Positions 1-6,532 of a stretch of 12,899 nucleotides of DNA are shown here, piece after piece. Under the pieces are notes generated by a model, which was given only the letters and a program-made list of their open reading frames with translations, searched no databases and was not told where the DNA came from. The stretch comes from CAZAYB01 sp964489215 (GTDB taxonomy: Bacteria; Planctomycetota; Phycisphaerae; Sedimentisphaerales; Anaerohalosphaeraceae). A program made the translations under genes and the position numbers. The stretch is from the NCBI GenBank assembly GCA_964489215.1, contig CAZAYB010000069.1:1-12899 (forward strand). The letters are read 5' to 3'. The stretch's first letter is position 1. Every line of letters starts with the position of its first letter.

Positions 1-26
1 GTATCGGTGCTTTTTTTATGTTCCAT

Positions 27-55
27 TTGGTAATGAACACTCTATTTGGTATAAT
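27..55 (+). promoter_or_regulatory. Probable sigma70-type promoter of the pseudopilin gene
   Basis: A -10 box TATAAT (50-55, perfect consensus) lies 17 nt downstream of TTGGTA (27-32, 4 of 6 matches to TTGACA). This would start transcription near 61-63, about 25 nt before the ATG at 86. The -35 is part of a direct repeat, ATTTGGTA, at 25-32 and 44-51; the second copy overlaps the -10. This is a motif match only. Confidence 0.55.
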
Positions 56-85
56 AGTGTGATAGATAGTAGCCAGGGGAAAAAT

Positions 86-844
86 ATGAAAACTGATTAT
101 AACTGCAAAAGAGGTTTTACCCTGATTGAATTGCTCGTTGTGATTGCTGTAACAACAGTGCTTTTGTCCATCACTGTACCAGCCTATCGAAATGCGGTAG
201 CAATCGCAAAAAAAACCGTCTGCGCTGCTCAGATGAGACAATACGCATTTGCTTTACCTCAGTATGCCCATGACAATGATGATTCATTTTGCCCATACTC
301 TACTTTGAGATCAAAAAAATTTCCATGGTATAAACATGAACACTGGGCAAATTTTCTCGCAAAGTATGTCGGAAGAAAAGACATATCATTTGATGATGTC
401 AAGGGAGAATATTTGAATCTAAGGCAAAAGTTCCGTTACTGCCCAACCGGCAAGGCAATGACAGGGGCTGTTTACGGAGGAATATCAATGCCGGGCAACC
501 CCGCTCCGTTTGTTGAAATTGGGGCCGATAATCCTGCTAAAAAGTTTTCAAAAATTGAAAACCCTTACCTGTTGGCCTCATTTATGGATTCTTTCAGCGG
601 AGCCGCGGTTTATTCGCCTTCGGTCTGGCCCCTTGATACGGACACTGATAACGACGGCATTGTGGACTCAAATTACGAAGCATCAGTAAGGGGAATTATA
701 CCATACAACTGGTCAAAACCAAAAGTGCATAATGAAAAGTGTAATGTTATTTTTGCAGACGGCAGAAGCGACACGCTGAAATTTAAGGAATTTATCGAAC
801 AGGAAAACCCAATATGGGGTAAACCATTTTTTGATAATCAATAA
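86..844 (+). CDS. Type II secretion-like pseudopilin with H-X9-DG tail motif
   Basis: This is a 252-residue prepilin-like protein. The N-terminus has a short basic leader ending in Gly, followed by the FTLIELLVVIAV helix, the classic prepilin peptidase site (cleavage Gly|Phe, Glu at mature position 5). The C-terminus has H215-X9-D225-G226 (HNEKCNVIFADG), the H-X9-DG motif found with prepilin-type proteins that are abundant in planctomycetes. An Asp-rich loop at about 184-194 (DTDTDNDGIVD) resembles a calcium-binding loop, as known in some pseudopilins. The start was moved to ATG 86 because AGGGGA (75-80) sits 5 nt before it; the in-frame GTG at 59 lies on or before the predicted transcription start. 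The gene stands alone and converges with the operon on the other strand, so its secretion or pilus partner is not visible. Family assignment is firm; the specific role is unknown. Confidence 0.9.
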   Translation: MKTDYNCKRGFTLIELLVVIAVTTVLLSITVPAYRNAVAIAKKTVCAAQMRQYAFALPQYAHDNDDSFCPYSTLRSKKFPWYKHEHWANFLAKYVGRKDISFDDVKGEYLNLRQKFRYCPTGKAMTGAVYGGISMPGNPAPFVEIGADNPAKKFSKIENPYLLASFMDSFSGAAVYSPSVWPLDTDTDNDGIVDSNYEASVRGIIPYNWSKPKVHNEKCNVIFADGRSDTLKFKEFIEQENPIWGKPFFDNQ

Positions 845-866
845 AAACTGTCTTTCTTGAAAAACC

Positions 867-1706
867 TTAAAAATCCCAAAGATTACCTGTATCAGCTTTC
901 AAAGCCTTGGGCAAACCCAAAATCTCAGAATACACAATTGCTTTCCGTATGTTTTTCGGCTCTTTGATCTTACCGATTACAGAACCTAAATCTGAACGCT
1001 CCATAGACAAAGGCTTATCAAGGCTTTTATGCGCTGCCTTTCTTTTTTCGCCAAGAACTGGCGCTTTTGTCAAGGGCTTAGGTGCCGGTTTTATTTTTTG
1101 CAGCTTTGACCTTGACTTTTTTACAGGCCGTTTAGATTTGTGCTTGCCGCTGTAACTTTCAACTCTTTCTTCAATCTGTTCCCTCATCTTATCAGCTGTT
1201 CTTATGATCCTCTGCTGATAAGCATTTTGCTTTTCTGCCTGTGTACGCTGCTGCTGTCGAGCCTCCTGACGCCGCTGCATAAGAAGCTGTGCCTGAAGCT
1301 GTCTTTGCTCTTGCTCTTTTTGCTTTTGAATCTCCAGCTGGCGCCTTTTTTCTTCGATAAGCTGCCGATGACGCCGTTTTTCTTCCCGCTGACTTTCCAG
1401 GCTCTGCTGTTTAGCCTTCTCAGAAGATTTATGATATTTTGCATAAGGAAGAGAATTAGCATCCCGGCCGGTTCGGTCGTATCTGCTGGTATCATCTTCC
1501 AAAGGCTTATACCTTTTCTCTTTCAGATCAGTTAGGTCTTTCCCCTTGTCATCTTCTTCGTAGTCCTTAAGTGATTTCTTATTTTTCATTTTGACAATAT
1601 TACCAATAATGAAAACAAACATAAAGACTATTGGTATAAGAAGATCTATCCAGGAAGCACCATTGCCGTCCTGAGCGATAATTTTAATTATTTCAGCCAT
1701 GACCAT
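867..1706 (-). CDS. Membrane-anchored Gln/Arg/Lys-rich coiled-coil protein, last gene of the nfeD-floA operon
   Basis: I do not recognise this 279-residue protein by family. It has one membrane segment near the N-terminus (about 21-38, LLIPIVFMFVFIIGNIV), then basic residues (KMKNKK), so the rest is probably cytoplasmic. Residues about 95-180 are almost all Gln, Glu, Arg and Lys and should form a long coiled coil. A very basic Pro/Lys linker follows (about 187-235), then a small hydrophobic C-terminal block (about 238-270, with KAIVYSEILGLPKALK) that looks like a conserved docking motif. It starts only 11 nt after the floA stop, so co-transcription is near certain. A possible SD, AGGA, is unusually far (about 15 nt) from the ATG, which suggests translation coupled to floA. 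A FloA-associated scaffold is a reasonable guess from position alone. Confidence 0.8.
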   Translation of the reverse strand: MVMAEIIKIIAQDGNGASWIDLLIPIVFMFVFIIGNIVKMKNKKSLKDYEEDDKGKDLTDLKEKRYKPLEDDTSRYDRTGRDANSLPYAKYHKSSEKAKQQSLESQREEKRRHRQLIEEKRRQLEIQKQKEQEQRQLQAQLLMQRRQEARQQQRTQAEKQNAYQQRIIRTADKMREQIEERVESYSGKHKSKRPVKKSRSKLQKIKPAPKPLTKAPVLGEKRKAAHKSLDKPLSMERSDLGSVIGKIKEPKNIRKAIVYSEILGLPKALKADTGNLWDF

Positions 1707-1717
1707 TTGCTTTTATA

Positions 1718-2758
1718 TTATTCCTGACTTTCGTCTTCCTTTGGAGGCTTTGAAATAGAATCTCTCATTGCGGTATCTGCGTTAATATTTTTCATTTTAT
1801 AGTAGTCCATTATACCAAGGTTACCGCTTCTAAAGGCTTCTGCCATTGCCTTTGGAACCTCAGCTTCAGCAAGAACAACCTTAGCCTGATTTTCCTGTAC
1901 CAGAGCCTGCATTTCCTGCTCACGTGCAACCGCCATCGCTCTTCGTTTCTCTGCTTCTGCCCTGGCTCTTCTCATATCTGCCTCAGCCTGAGCTGCCTGG
2001 AGTTTTGCCCCAATATTGTCACCAACATCGACATCAGCAATATCTATCGAGAGTATCTCAAAAGCCGTACCGGCATCAAGACCTTTAGCCAAAACTGCCT
2101 TGGAAATATTGTCCGGATTTTCCAGCACACTCTTGTGATTGAGCGCGCTGCCGATTGTCGTTACTATGCCCTCACCTACACGAGCTATTATAGTTTCCTC
2201 GGTTGCACCTCCTATAAGCCTTTCGATATTAGCCCTGACCGTCACCCTTGCCTTAGCCTTTAACTGTATACCGTCCTGAGCTACCGCATCAACGGTGTCC
2301 TTTGCCTTGCCCGGGTCAGGACAATCGATAACCTTCGGATTAACGCTGGTCTGAACAGCATCAAGTATATCCCTGCCAGCCAGGTCAATTGCAGTAGCAG
2401 TATCAAAGGAAAGGTCAATATTGGCCCTGTTTGCCGCTATAAGCGCCCTTACCACATTGGGTATTCGCCCACCTGCCAAATAATGGCTTTCAAGCTGACG
2501 GGTTGAAAGATCCAGACCTGCCTGAACCGCCGTTATCTTGCTCAAGACAATCGTCCTTACATCCACCTTTCGAAGCTTCATACCGATAAGCTCAAGAAAT
2601 GTAACATCGGCCCGGGAAAGCTTTGCCTGCAGCCAAAGCTTAAAGAAACTGAGAAATACAAGCAGTATAACAAGTACTGGTATTCCCAGAATTATCAAAG
2701 CGATGATCCACCCTATGGGAATAGTTGCAGCGGCAGTAAGATTCGTAAATGAGGTCAT
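1718..2758 (-). CDS. floA: Flotillin-like protein FloA (SPFH/band-7 family)
   Basis: At 346 residues this matches the usual length of bacterial FloA (YqfA/UPF0365). It is a membrane protein that assembles into functional membrane microdomains and affects local fluidity. In order: a short N-terminus, a hydrophobic hairpin or membrane segment (about 14-38), the SPFH region (about 60-250) with family-typical stretches such as AVQAGLDLSTRQLESHYLAGG and RALIAANRANIDLSF, and an Ala/Glu/Arg coiled coil (about 253-310, QAEADMRRARAEAEKRRAMAVARE) used in oligomerisation. The C-terminus is charged. An AAAGGA ribosome site lies about 8 nt before the ATG. It follows the short nfeD gene by 17 nt; pairing of NfeD with flotillin-type SPFH proteins is well established, and the NfeD OB domain is thought to act with the SPFH partner. 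Confidence 0.95.
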   Translation of the reverse strand: MTSFTNLTAAATIPIGWIIALIILGIPVLVILLVFLSFFKLWLQAKLSRADVTFLELIGMKLRKVDVRTIVLSKITAVQAGLDLSTRQLESHYLAGGRIPNVVRALIAANRANIDLSFDTATAIDLAGRDILDAVQTSVNPKVIDCPDPGKAKDTVDAVAQDGIQLKAKARVTVRANIERLIGGATEETIIARVGEGIVTTIGSALNHKSVLENPDNISKAVLAKGLDAGTAFEILSIDIADVDVGDNIGAKLQAAQAEADMRRARAEAEKRRAMAVAREQEMQALVQENQAKVVLAEAEVPKAMAEAFRSGNLGIMDYYKMKNINADTAMRDSISKPPKEDESQE

Positions 2759-2775
2759 TTTATTATCCTTTCAAG

Positions 2776-3270
2776 TTAACTTTCAATCTCTCTAACGGTT
2801 AGCTGTGTTCCTTCAACTTTTATTACTTTTACTTGTGTTCCGACACTAATATACCCTGTCTCTGATACACATTCCAGTCTTTTTCCATCAAAATCACACA
2901 TCCCGACAGGCCTTAAAGCAGTCATACATTTACCTGTTTTGCCCAGCAGCTCTTTAAGACATTCAGTATCAGGTATCGCATCACCCCTTGTCCTGACTGG
3001 GGGCTGAAGAAGCATACTTTTACCAAAAGGCGTATAGGGAAATATTTTATAGGAAAGATAGATTACCGTCGGTATCATAAAAATAGCGGTAATTACCCCT
3101 ATCCACCCTGCCGTATTACTGTGTGAAAAGAAAAGCCATAATCCCCCCCCTGCCGCTGCTGCCGCCAGAACACTGAGCAGCCCTCCGCTCGGCACAAAAA
3201 CTTCTGCGATTATTAAAACAGCACACAAAAGAAAAAGCAATATTGCCAGTATCAAAAACAAAACGTCCAT
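2776..3270 (-). CDS. nfeD: Short NfeD protein (membrane segments plus OB-fold)
   Basis: This is a 164-residue NfeD of the short type without a protease domain. Three hydrophobic segments occupy about 3-24, 31-49 and 55-76. The first ends in AEVFVPSGG, the typical NfeD turn. After a polar linker, residues about 108-163 form the NfeD C-terminal OB-like domain, with the recurrent pattern LRPVGMCDFDGKRLECVSE...VGTQVKVIKVEGTQLTV. It sits between the long NfeD gene (18 nt upstream) and floA (17 nt downstream), which is the expected context for a FloA partner. The ribosome site is weak (AAGAAAG), in keeping with coupled translation. The family is clear; the biochemical role of NfeD OB domains is only partly known and is usually described as binding or modulating the SPFH oligomer. 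Confidence 0.92.
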   Translation of the reverse strand: MDVLFLILAILLFLLCAVLIIAEVFVPSGGLLSVLAAAAAGGGLWLFFSHSNTAGWIGVITAIFMIPTVIYLSYKIFPYTPFGKSMLLQPPVRTRGDAIPDTECLKELLGKTGKCMTALRPVGMCDFDGKRLECVSETGYISVGTQVKVIKVEGTQLTVREIES

Positions 3271-3288
3271 TGATCTACTTTCTTAAAA

Positions 3289-4854
3289 TCATCTTTCTAA
3301 TTTTTTTACCACCACCCTGTTACCATGAATTTCATCTATCACAACTTCCTCGTTTTTACCTATATATTCAGCTTTACTGACAACATCTACAACTACTTCT
3401 CCAAACTTCGCTGTACCCGCAGGCCTCAATAACGTCAACGCCTTACCCTTTTGCCCTTTGCTTAAACTTGCCGATGGTTCCTCATGCACCTGGGACGTAG
3501 CTGCAGGCCGGGCATTTCTGGCATCCTTATCAAAAGCCGGTACAAGTACAAGACCTGAAAGCATACCCCACCGCGGAAGAAATTTGGCCAGTACAGCGGC
3601 CGCAATTATAAAACCTATCACTCCCCCCATCAGTCCAATTGCACCTTTAAAAAAGAGCATCCATTCGATATCAGTAGTTGGCCATGGTATTTCATCAGGG
3701 GCATTCTTGATAAGCATCCCAAAAAGACCCGCAAATATGCAGATTATACCTCCAGCCCCTGCAAGCCCAAAACCTGGAAGAACAAAAAGTTCGATAAGTA
3801 AAAGAATTATACCCACCACAAAAACTGCTATCTCTATCCAGTTAGCCATACCCACAAGATACTTGCTGCCTACAATTATTATCAGACAAATAACCGCAAC
3901 CATCCCGGGTAATCCAAGACCGGGAGTATTAAGTTCAACATAACCTGCCAAAAGAGCAGCCATTACCAGCACACTTAATACACCTGGTGAATTTATCCAG
4001 CGAACCATCTGCTCCGACCACAAAGGTTCAAAAGTAACAGTCTCAGTTATAGAGACATTATACTTATCTTCCAGAAAAGCTCTCGCCTGGTCAATATCAG
4101 CAACAACCGCCCTTGCGATATTGTATTCTTTGGCCTTTGAGGCTGTCAATGTCAAAAGCTCACCTTGCTTTACTATAAGCTCCTTATCATCAATCGCATA
4201 CAGATTAGGGTCTTTGGGCAGTTCAGTCGATTCAAAAAATTCATGTTCTCCGGTTGACAGATTTTTAACCCTGTAAACTTCCAGCTGAGCTGACACCATA
4301 GCCTTTAAAAGAGCAGCCGGATAACCATTTGCTTCTGAGGCACGTTCAAAACCTGCTCTTGTAAAGCTTTCTATCTTTTCCCTTTCGACTCCCTCAAGCT
4401 TACCTCCCATAGTTATCGGGGCTGCATCTCCGATAAGGGTATTCTTTTTCATTATGATATCTTCACAGGCTACACTTATCATGGCCCCAGCGGATATAGC
4501 TTCTGTAGTGACATATGCCACAGTGGTAACTTTCTTCTTCGCCTCAAGTATAAAATATTTGGATATGTCATCACCTGACTTAAGCAGCCCGCCATAGGTT
4601 TCGATCTGATATATACAAAAATCAAAACCCTGATTTTCAGCAAGAACAGTCCTTCTCTTTATAGACTCAAAAAGCCCGTCGTCGATTAACCCCTTGCAGG
4701 GAATGACAGCTGCCTTTGCAGTCGCTTGACCGGAAAGACCATCAGAAAAACCAACCTCCTTATCGGACAAAGTATTATCGGCCGAAAAAAGTATAGGACA
4801 AAGTATTACCGCTATCCCGATCAAAAACCAAAATTTACCTTTAGAGATTCCCAT
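3289..4854 (-). CDS. Long NfeD: ClpP-like membrane serine protease with NfeD transmembrane and OB domains
   Basis: This is a 521-residue long-form NfeD (1510-N type). A signal peptide is visible (about 1-25, hydrophobic 8-22, SA|DN-like cut). The ClpP-fold protease domain spans about 45-270. The likely nucleophile is Ser121 in EAISAGAMI, after the oxyanion-type loop ETYGG (84-88), which usually reads TPGG; here Tyr replaces Pro. Lys160 (REKIESF) lies where the catalytic lysine of Pyrococcus 1510-N is expected, 39 residues after the serine. Residues about 197-235 look like an extra segment before the TASKA helix. Then come about five membrane segments (293-423), a low-complexity linker (445-470) and a C-terminal OB-like domain (470-521, LRPAGTAKFG). 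By family, it should cleave membrane-associated peptides or stomatin/flotillin-like partners. It is the first gene of the nfeD-nfeD-floA operon. Confidence 0.93.
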   Translation of the reverse strand: MGISKGKFWFLIGIAVILCPILFSADNTLSDKEVGFSDGLSGQATAKAAVIPCKGLIDDGLFESIKRRTVLAENQGFDFCIYQIETYGGLLKSGDDISKYFILEAKKKVTTVAYVTTEAISAGAMISVACEDIIMKKNTLIGDAAPITMGGKLEGVEREKIESFTRAGFERASEANGYPAALLKAMVSAQLEVYRVKNLSTGEHEFFESTELPKDPNLYAIDDKELIVKQGELLTLTASKAKEYNIARAVVADIDQARAFLEDKYNVSITETVTFEPLWSEQMVRWINSPGVLSVLVMAALLAGYVELNTPGLGLPGMVAVICLIIIVGSKYLVGMANWIEIAVFVVGIILLLIELFVLPGFGLAGAGGIICIFAGLFGMLIKNAPDEIPWPTTDIEWMLFFKGAIGLMGGVIGFIIAAAVLAKFLPRWGMLSGLVLVPAFDKDARNARPAATSQVHEEPSASLSKGQKGKALTLLRPAGTAKFGEVVVDVVSKAEYIGKNEEVVIDEIHGNRVVVKKLER

Positions 4855-4992
4855 ATTATGATTTTACCTTGTGTTTAAGCAGGTTACAAGAGGAAAACTG
4901 GCCGGTTTTTGAGGAAAATTTAATTACTGTTTGACCCGACTGTTCAATCCGGGATATCCATAAGAATAGAAAAAAGTCAGTTTGTTAAAGTC

Positions 4993-5021
4993 CCGATACA
5001 ATTTATGAGCTTAATTGTCAA
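4993..5021 (-). promoter_or_regulatory. Weak candidate promoter for the nfeD-floA operon
   Basis: On the minus strand a perfect -35 TTGACA (5021-5016) is followed after 17 nt by TATCGG (4998-4993), which matches only three -10 positions. It would give a leader of about 130 nt. A palindrome, AACAGCTGTT, overlaps the upstream edge of the -35. No better pair was found closer to the start codon, so this is tentative. Confidence 0.25.
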
Positions 5022-5027
5022 AACAGC

Positions 5028-5078
5028 TGTTAATTATTTAATGGAATGCAGTTTGACCGCTTATTTAATGTTAATTAT
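5028..5078 (+). repeat. Direct repeat TGTTAATTAT, two copies 41 bp apart, over the Hsp70-operon promoter
   Basis: Identical 10-mers occur at 5028-5037 and 5069-5078. The start-to-start spacing is 41 bp, close to four helical turns. The downstream copy overlaps the first bases of the -10 box (5076-5081), and the upstream copy overlaps the palindrome AACAGCTGTT. The arrangement would suit a regulator binding on one DNA face, but the region is AT-rich and chance is possible. Confidence 0.4.
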
Positions 5079-5081
5079 ATT
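5053..5081 (+). promoter_or_regulatory. Probable sigma70-type promoter of the Hsp70 operon
   Basis: TTGACC (5053-5058) and TATATT (5076-5081) each match consensus at 5 of 6 positions and are separated by the ideal 17 nt. Transcription would start near 5088, leaving a leader of about 125 nt before the ATG at 5213. It resembles a housekeeping promoter, so the operon may be expressed constitutively rather than only on heat shock. Confidence 0.6.
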
Positions 5082-5128
5082 TTAGTTGGGCAACAAAAAC
5101 TTTGTAAATGGATTGAATAGTTTGTTTT

Positions 5129-5149
5129 ACGCGCAAAAAACGCGTTTTT
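5129..5149 (+). promoter_or_regulatory. Palindrome / possible hairpin plus T-run in the Hsp70-operon leader
   Basis: Two overlapping symmetries occur. ACGCG (5129-5133), a 7-nt loop and CGCGT (5141-5145) run into TTTT, like a small intrinsic terminator. AAAAACGCGTTTTT (5136-5149) is a perfect 14-bp palindrome. Either a weak attenuator or an operator is possible; the stem is only 5 bp, so termination would be inefficient. Confidence 0.3.
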
Positions 5150-5212
5150 CACAAATCATCAGGTTTTATGGAGCACCCTTAAATTGCTTGATAAGAAAAT
5201 AAAGAGAATACA

Positions 5213-6520
5213 ATGAAAAGGTCCTATATTATATGGTCAATAATTATTGTAATCACAGGTGCAGCAGGTATAACATTTGTGTATTTGGAAGGTTTTCTGC
5301 GCGAAAAGCAGGCAAGAGTATATCGTCAGAAATATGAAGAAAAAGGGTATGATAACCTTGAACTTTATTACAACTGGCTGCAGCTTTCGAGAGAACAAAG
5401 AGCAAGTAAATCATGGGGTGACAGCGACTTCTCAAACGAACAAACCCGTCAGCAGCTGCAAACCGAGCAGCAGGAACGTCTAATGGGCGACATTGATCTG
5501 CTTGCAAGAAATGTAATAAAAGCAGATGCCTCGGCAGACGCACTTTACGGACAAAACTGGAGGTCTAAACTAAAGGAATACCGTAAAAAGTTAAAGCTCA
5601 TAGATACAATCGAGATGCTGTCTATGGGTGCCATACTTGCAGGCTCGTTTCTGCTTGTTGTCATGCCGCTAAAACCCACTAATAACAATGACAGAAGCAA
5701 TAAAAACAGAAACGTTCAAGGTTCCAGAAACAATTATAAAAACAGGAATAATCAATTTGTTCAAAACAGTGACGAACAGCTGGATTCAGTTCTCGGAACT
5801 TTTCTGCCCCGTCGGCGTCAGGGACAATTTGCAGGAAGCGGACTTTCTCAAAGATACACAGGCAGCTTAGAAAAAAACACCGAAGATGATAACCAAAAAC
5901 AGGAAGATCATAACGAATCAACCAGCAGCGTTGATGAAAATACCATTTCATTTGCTCCACGCTCAAAATCTCAGAGTAAAGAGCACAACGACCCCAGTTA
6001 TAATATTGAAATTCCAGCCGAATCTGAACCAGCAAAAACAGACTCCGAACAACCCCCTGCCGCCGCAGCTACAGCCACAGCTGACGGACTGGCGGAAATA
6101 AAGGAAGAAATGTCCGCGATAAGAGAATTCGCTGCCATGCAGCAGGACAAGGTAAGAAAGCTCCAGGACGGTTACGATTGGAGCATCATAAAACGGTTGG
6201 GACTTAGAATCATAAGATGTATCGACAACATTGAGGACACGGTAAGTTCTGACAAAAATCATCCCCAGATACTCCAAGACATTCGTGACGAGCTGATATT
6301 TGCTCTGGAATCAAGCGGTGTTGAACAGTTCGTCCCCGAAATAGGAAGTGAATTCAAGGGACAGGAAAAATGCGTTGAGGCACTTAGTCAGAAAGTTGAA
6401 TCAAAAGACCAAAACAAGCCCGGCACAGTAGCAGAAATTGTCAGGTGCGGATATCAATATGTGATCAGTGATGATGAAGTTAAAATCGTAAGATCTGCAC
6501 AGGTCAGATTGTACGCATAA
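5213..6520 (+). CDS. Membrane-anchored GrpE-like nucleotide exchange factor
   Basis: This 435-residue protein has two membrane segments, about 6-25 and 134-152. The positive N-terminus (MKR) suggests N-in, so the loop 26-133 would lie outside and the C-terminus in the cytoplasm. Residues about 155-290 are a polar Asn/Ser/Gln/Glu-rich linker. Residues about 292-434 look like GrpE: a short helical stretch, then IIKRLGLRIIRCIDNIEDTV in place of the GrpE helix before the four-helix bundle, then ILQDIRDELIFALESSGVEQFVPEIGSEF and the beta-wing PGTVAEIVRCGYQYVISDDEVKIVRSAQVRL. GrpE releases ADP from Hsp70 proteins. The long N-terminal coiled coil of normal GrpE is much reduced. The next gene, 12 nt downstream, encodes an Hsp70, which strongly supports the call. 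A weak AAAGAG ribosome site lies about 6 nt before the ATG. The outer loop has no family I recognise. Confidence 0.75.
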   Translation: MKRSYIIWSIIIVITGAAGITFVYLEGFLREKQARVYRQKYEEKGYDNLELYYNWLQLSREQRASKSWGDSDFSNEQTRQQLQTEQQERLMGDIDLLARNVIKADASADALYGQNWRSKLKEYRKKLKLIDTIEMLSMGAILAGSFLLVVMPLKPTNNNDRSNKNRNVQGSRNNYKNRNNQFVQNSDEQLDSVLGTFLPRRRQGQFAGSGLSQRYTGSLEKNTEDDNQKQEDHNESTSSVDENTISFAPRSKSQSKEHNDPSYNIEIPAESEPAKTDSEQPPAAAATATADGLAEIKEEMSAIREFAAMQQDKVRKLQDGYDWSIIKRLGLRIIRCIDNIEDTVSSDKNHPQILQDIRDELIFALESSGVEQFVPEIGSEFKGQEKCVEALSQKVESKDQNKPGTVAEIVRCGYQYVISDDEVKIVRSAQVRLYA

Positions 6521-6532
6521 CGGAGGTCCGGA

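Larger units (their letters stand above)
4855..5212. other. Divergent intergenic control region (358 bp), no gene seen
   Basis: This AT-rich spacer separates the two operon heads, nfeD (-) and the Hsp70 operon (+). I see no credible ORF or RNA gene. It holds a near-consensus + promoter (5053-5081), a weak candidate - promoter (4993-5021), a 10-bp direct repeat TGTTAATTAT at 5028-5037 and 5069-5078, a perfect palindrome AACAGCTGTT (5022-5031) and a second palindrome AAAAACGCGTTTTT (5136-5149) in the predicted leader. No CIRCE-type heat-shock operator (TTAGCACTC-N9-GAGTGCTAA) is present. Confidence 0.75.

Noticed and set aside
59..85. GTG at 59 as start of the pseudopilin
   Set aside because: It lies at or before the predicted transcription start and has no ribosome site, while ATG 86 has AGGGGA at the right distance and gives a normal short prepilin leader.
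907..1535. Plus-strand open frames inside the coiled-coil gene
   Set aside because: They run antisense to a Gln/Arg/Lys-rich coding region, have Leu/Phe-rich shadow composition, and lack any family signal.
5088..5212. Riboswitch or other structured RNA in the Hsp70-operon leader
   Set aside because: Apart from one 5-bp hairpin, no conserved aptamer-like pattern can be seen in the roughly 125-nt leader.
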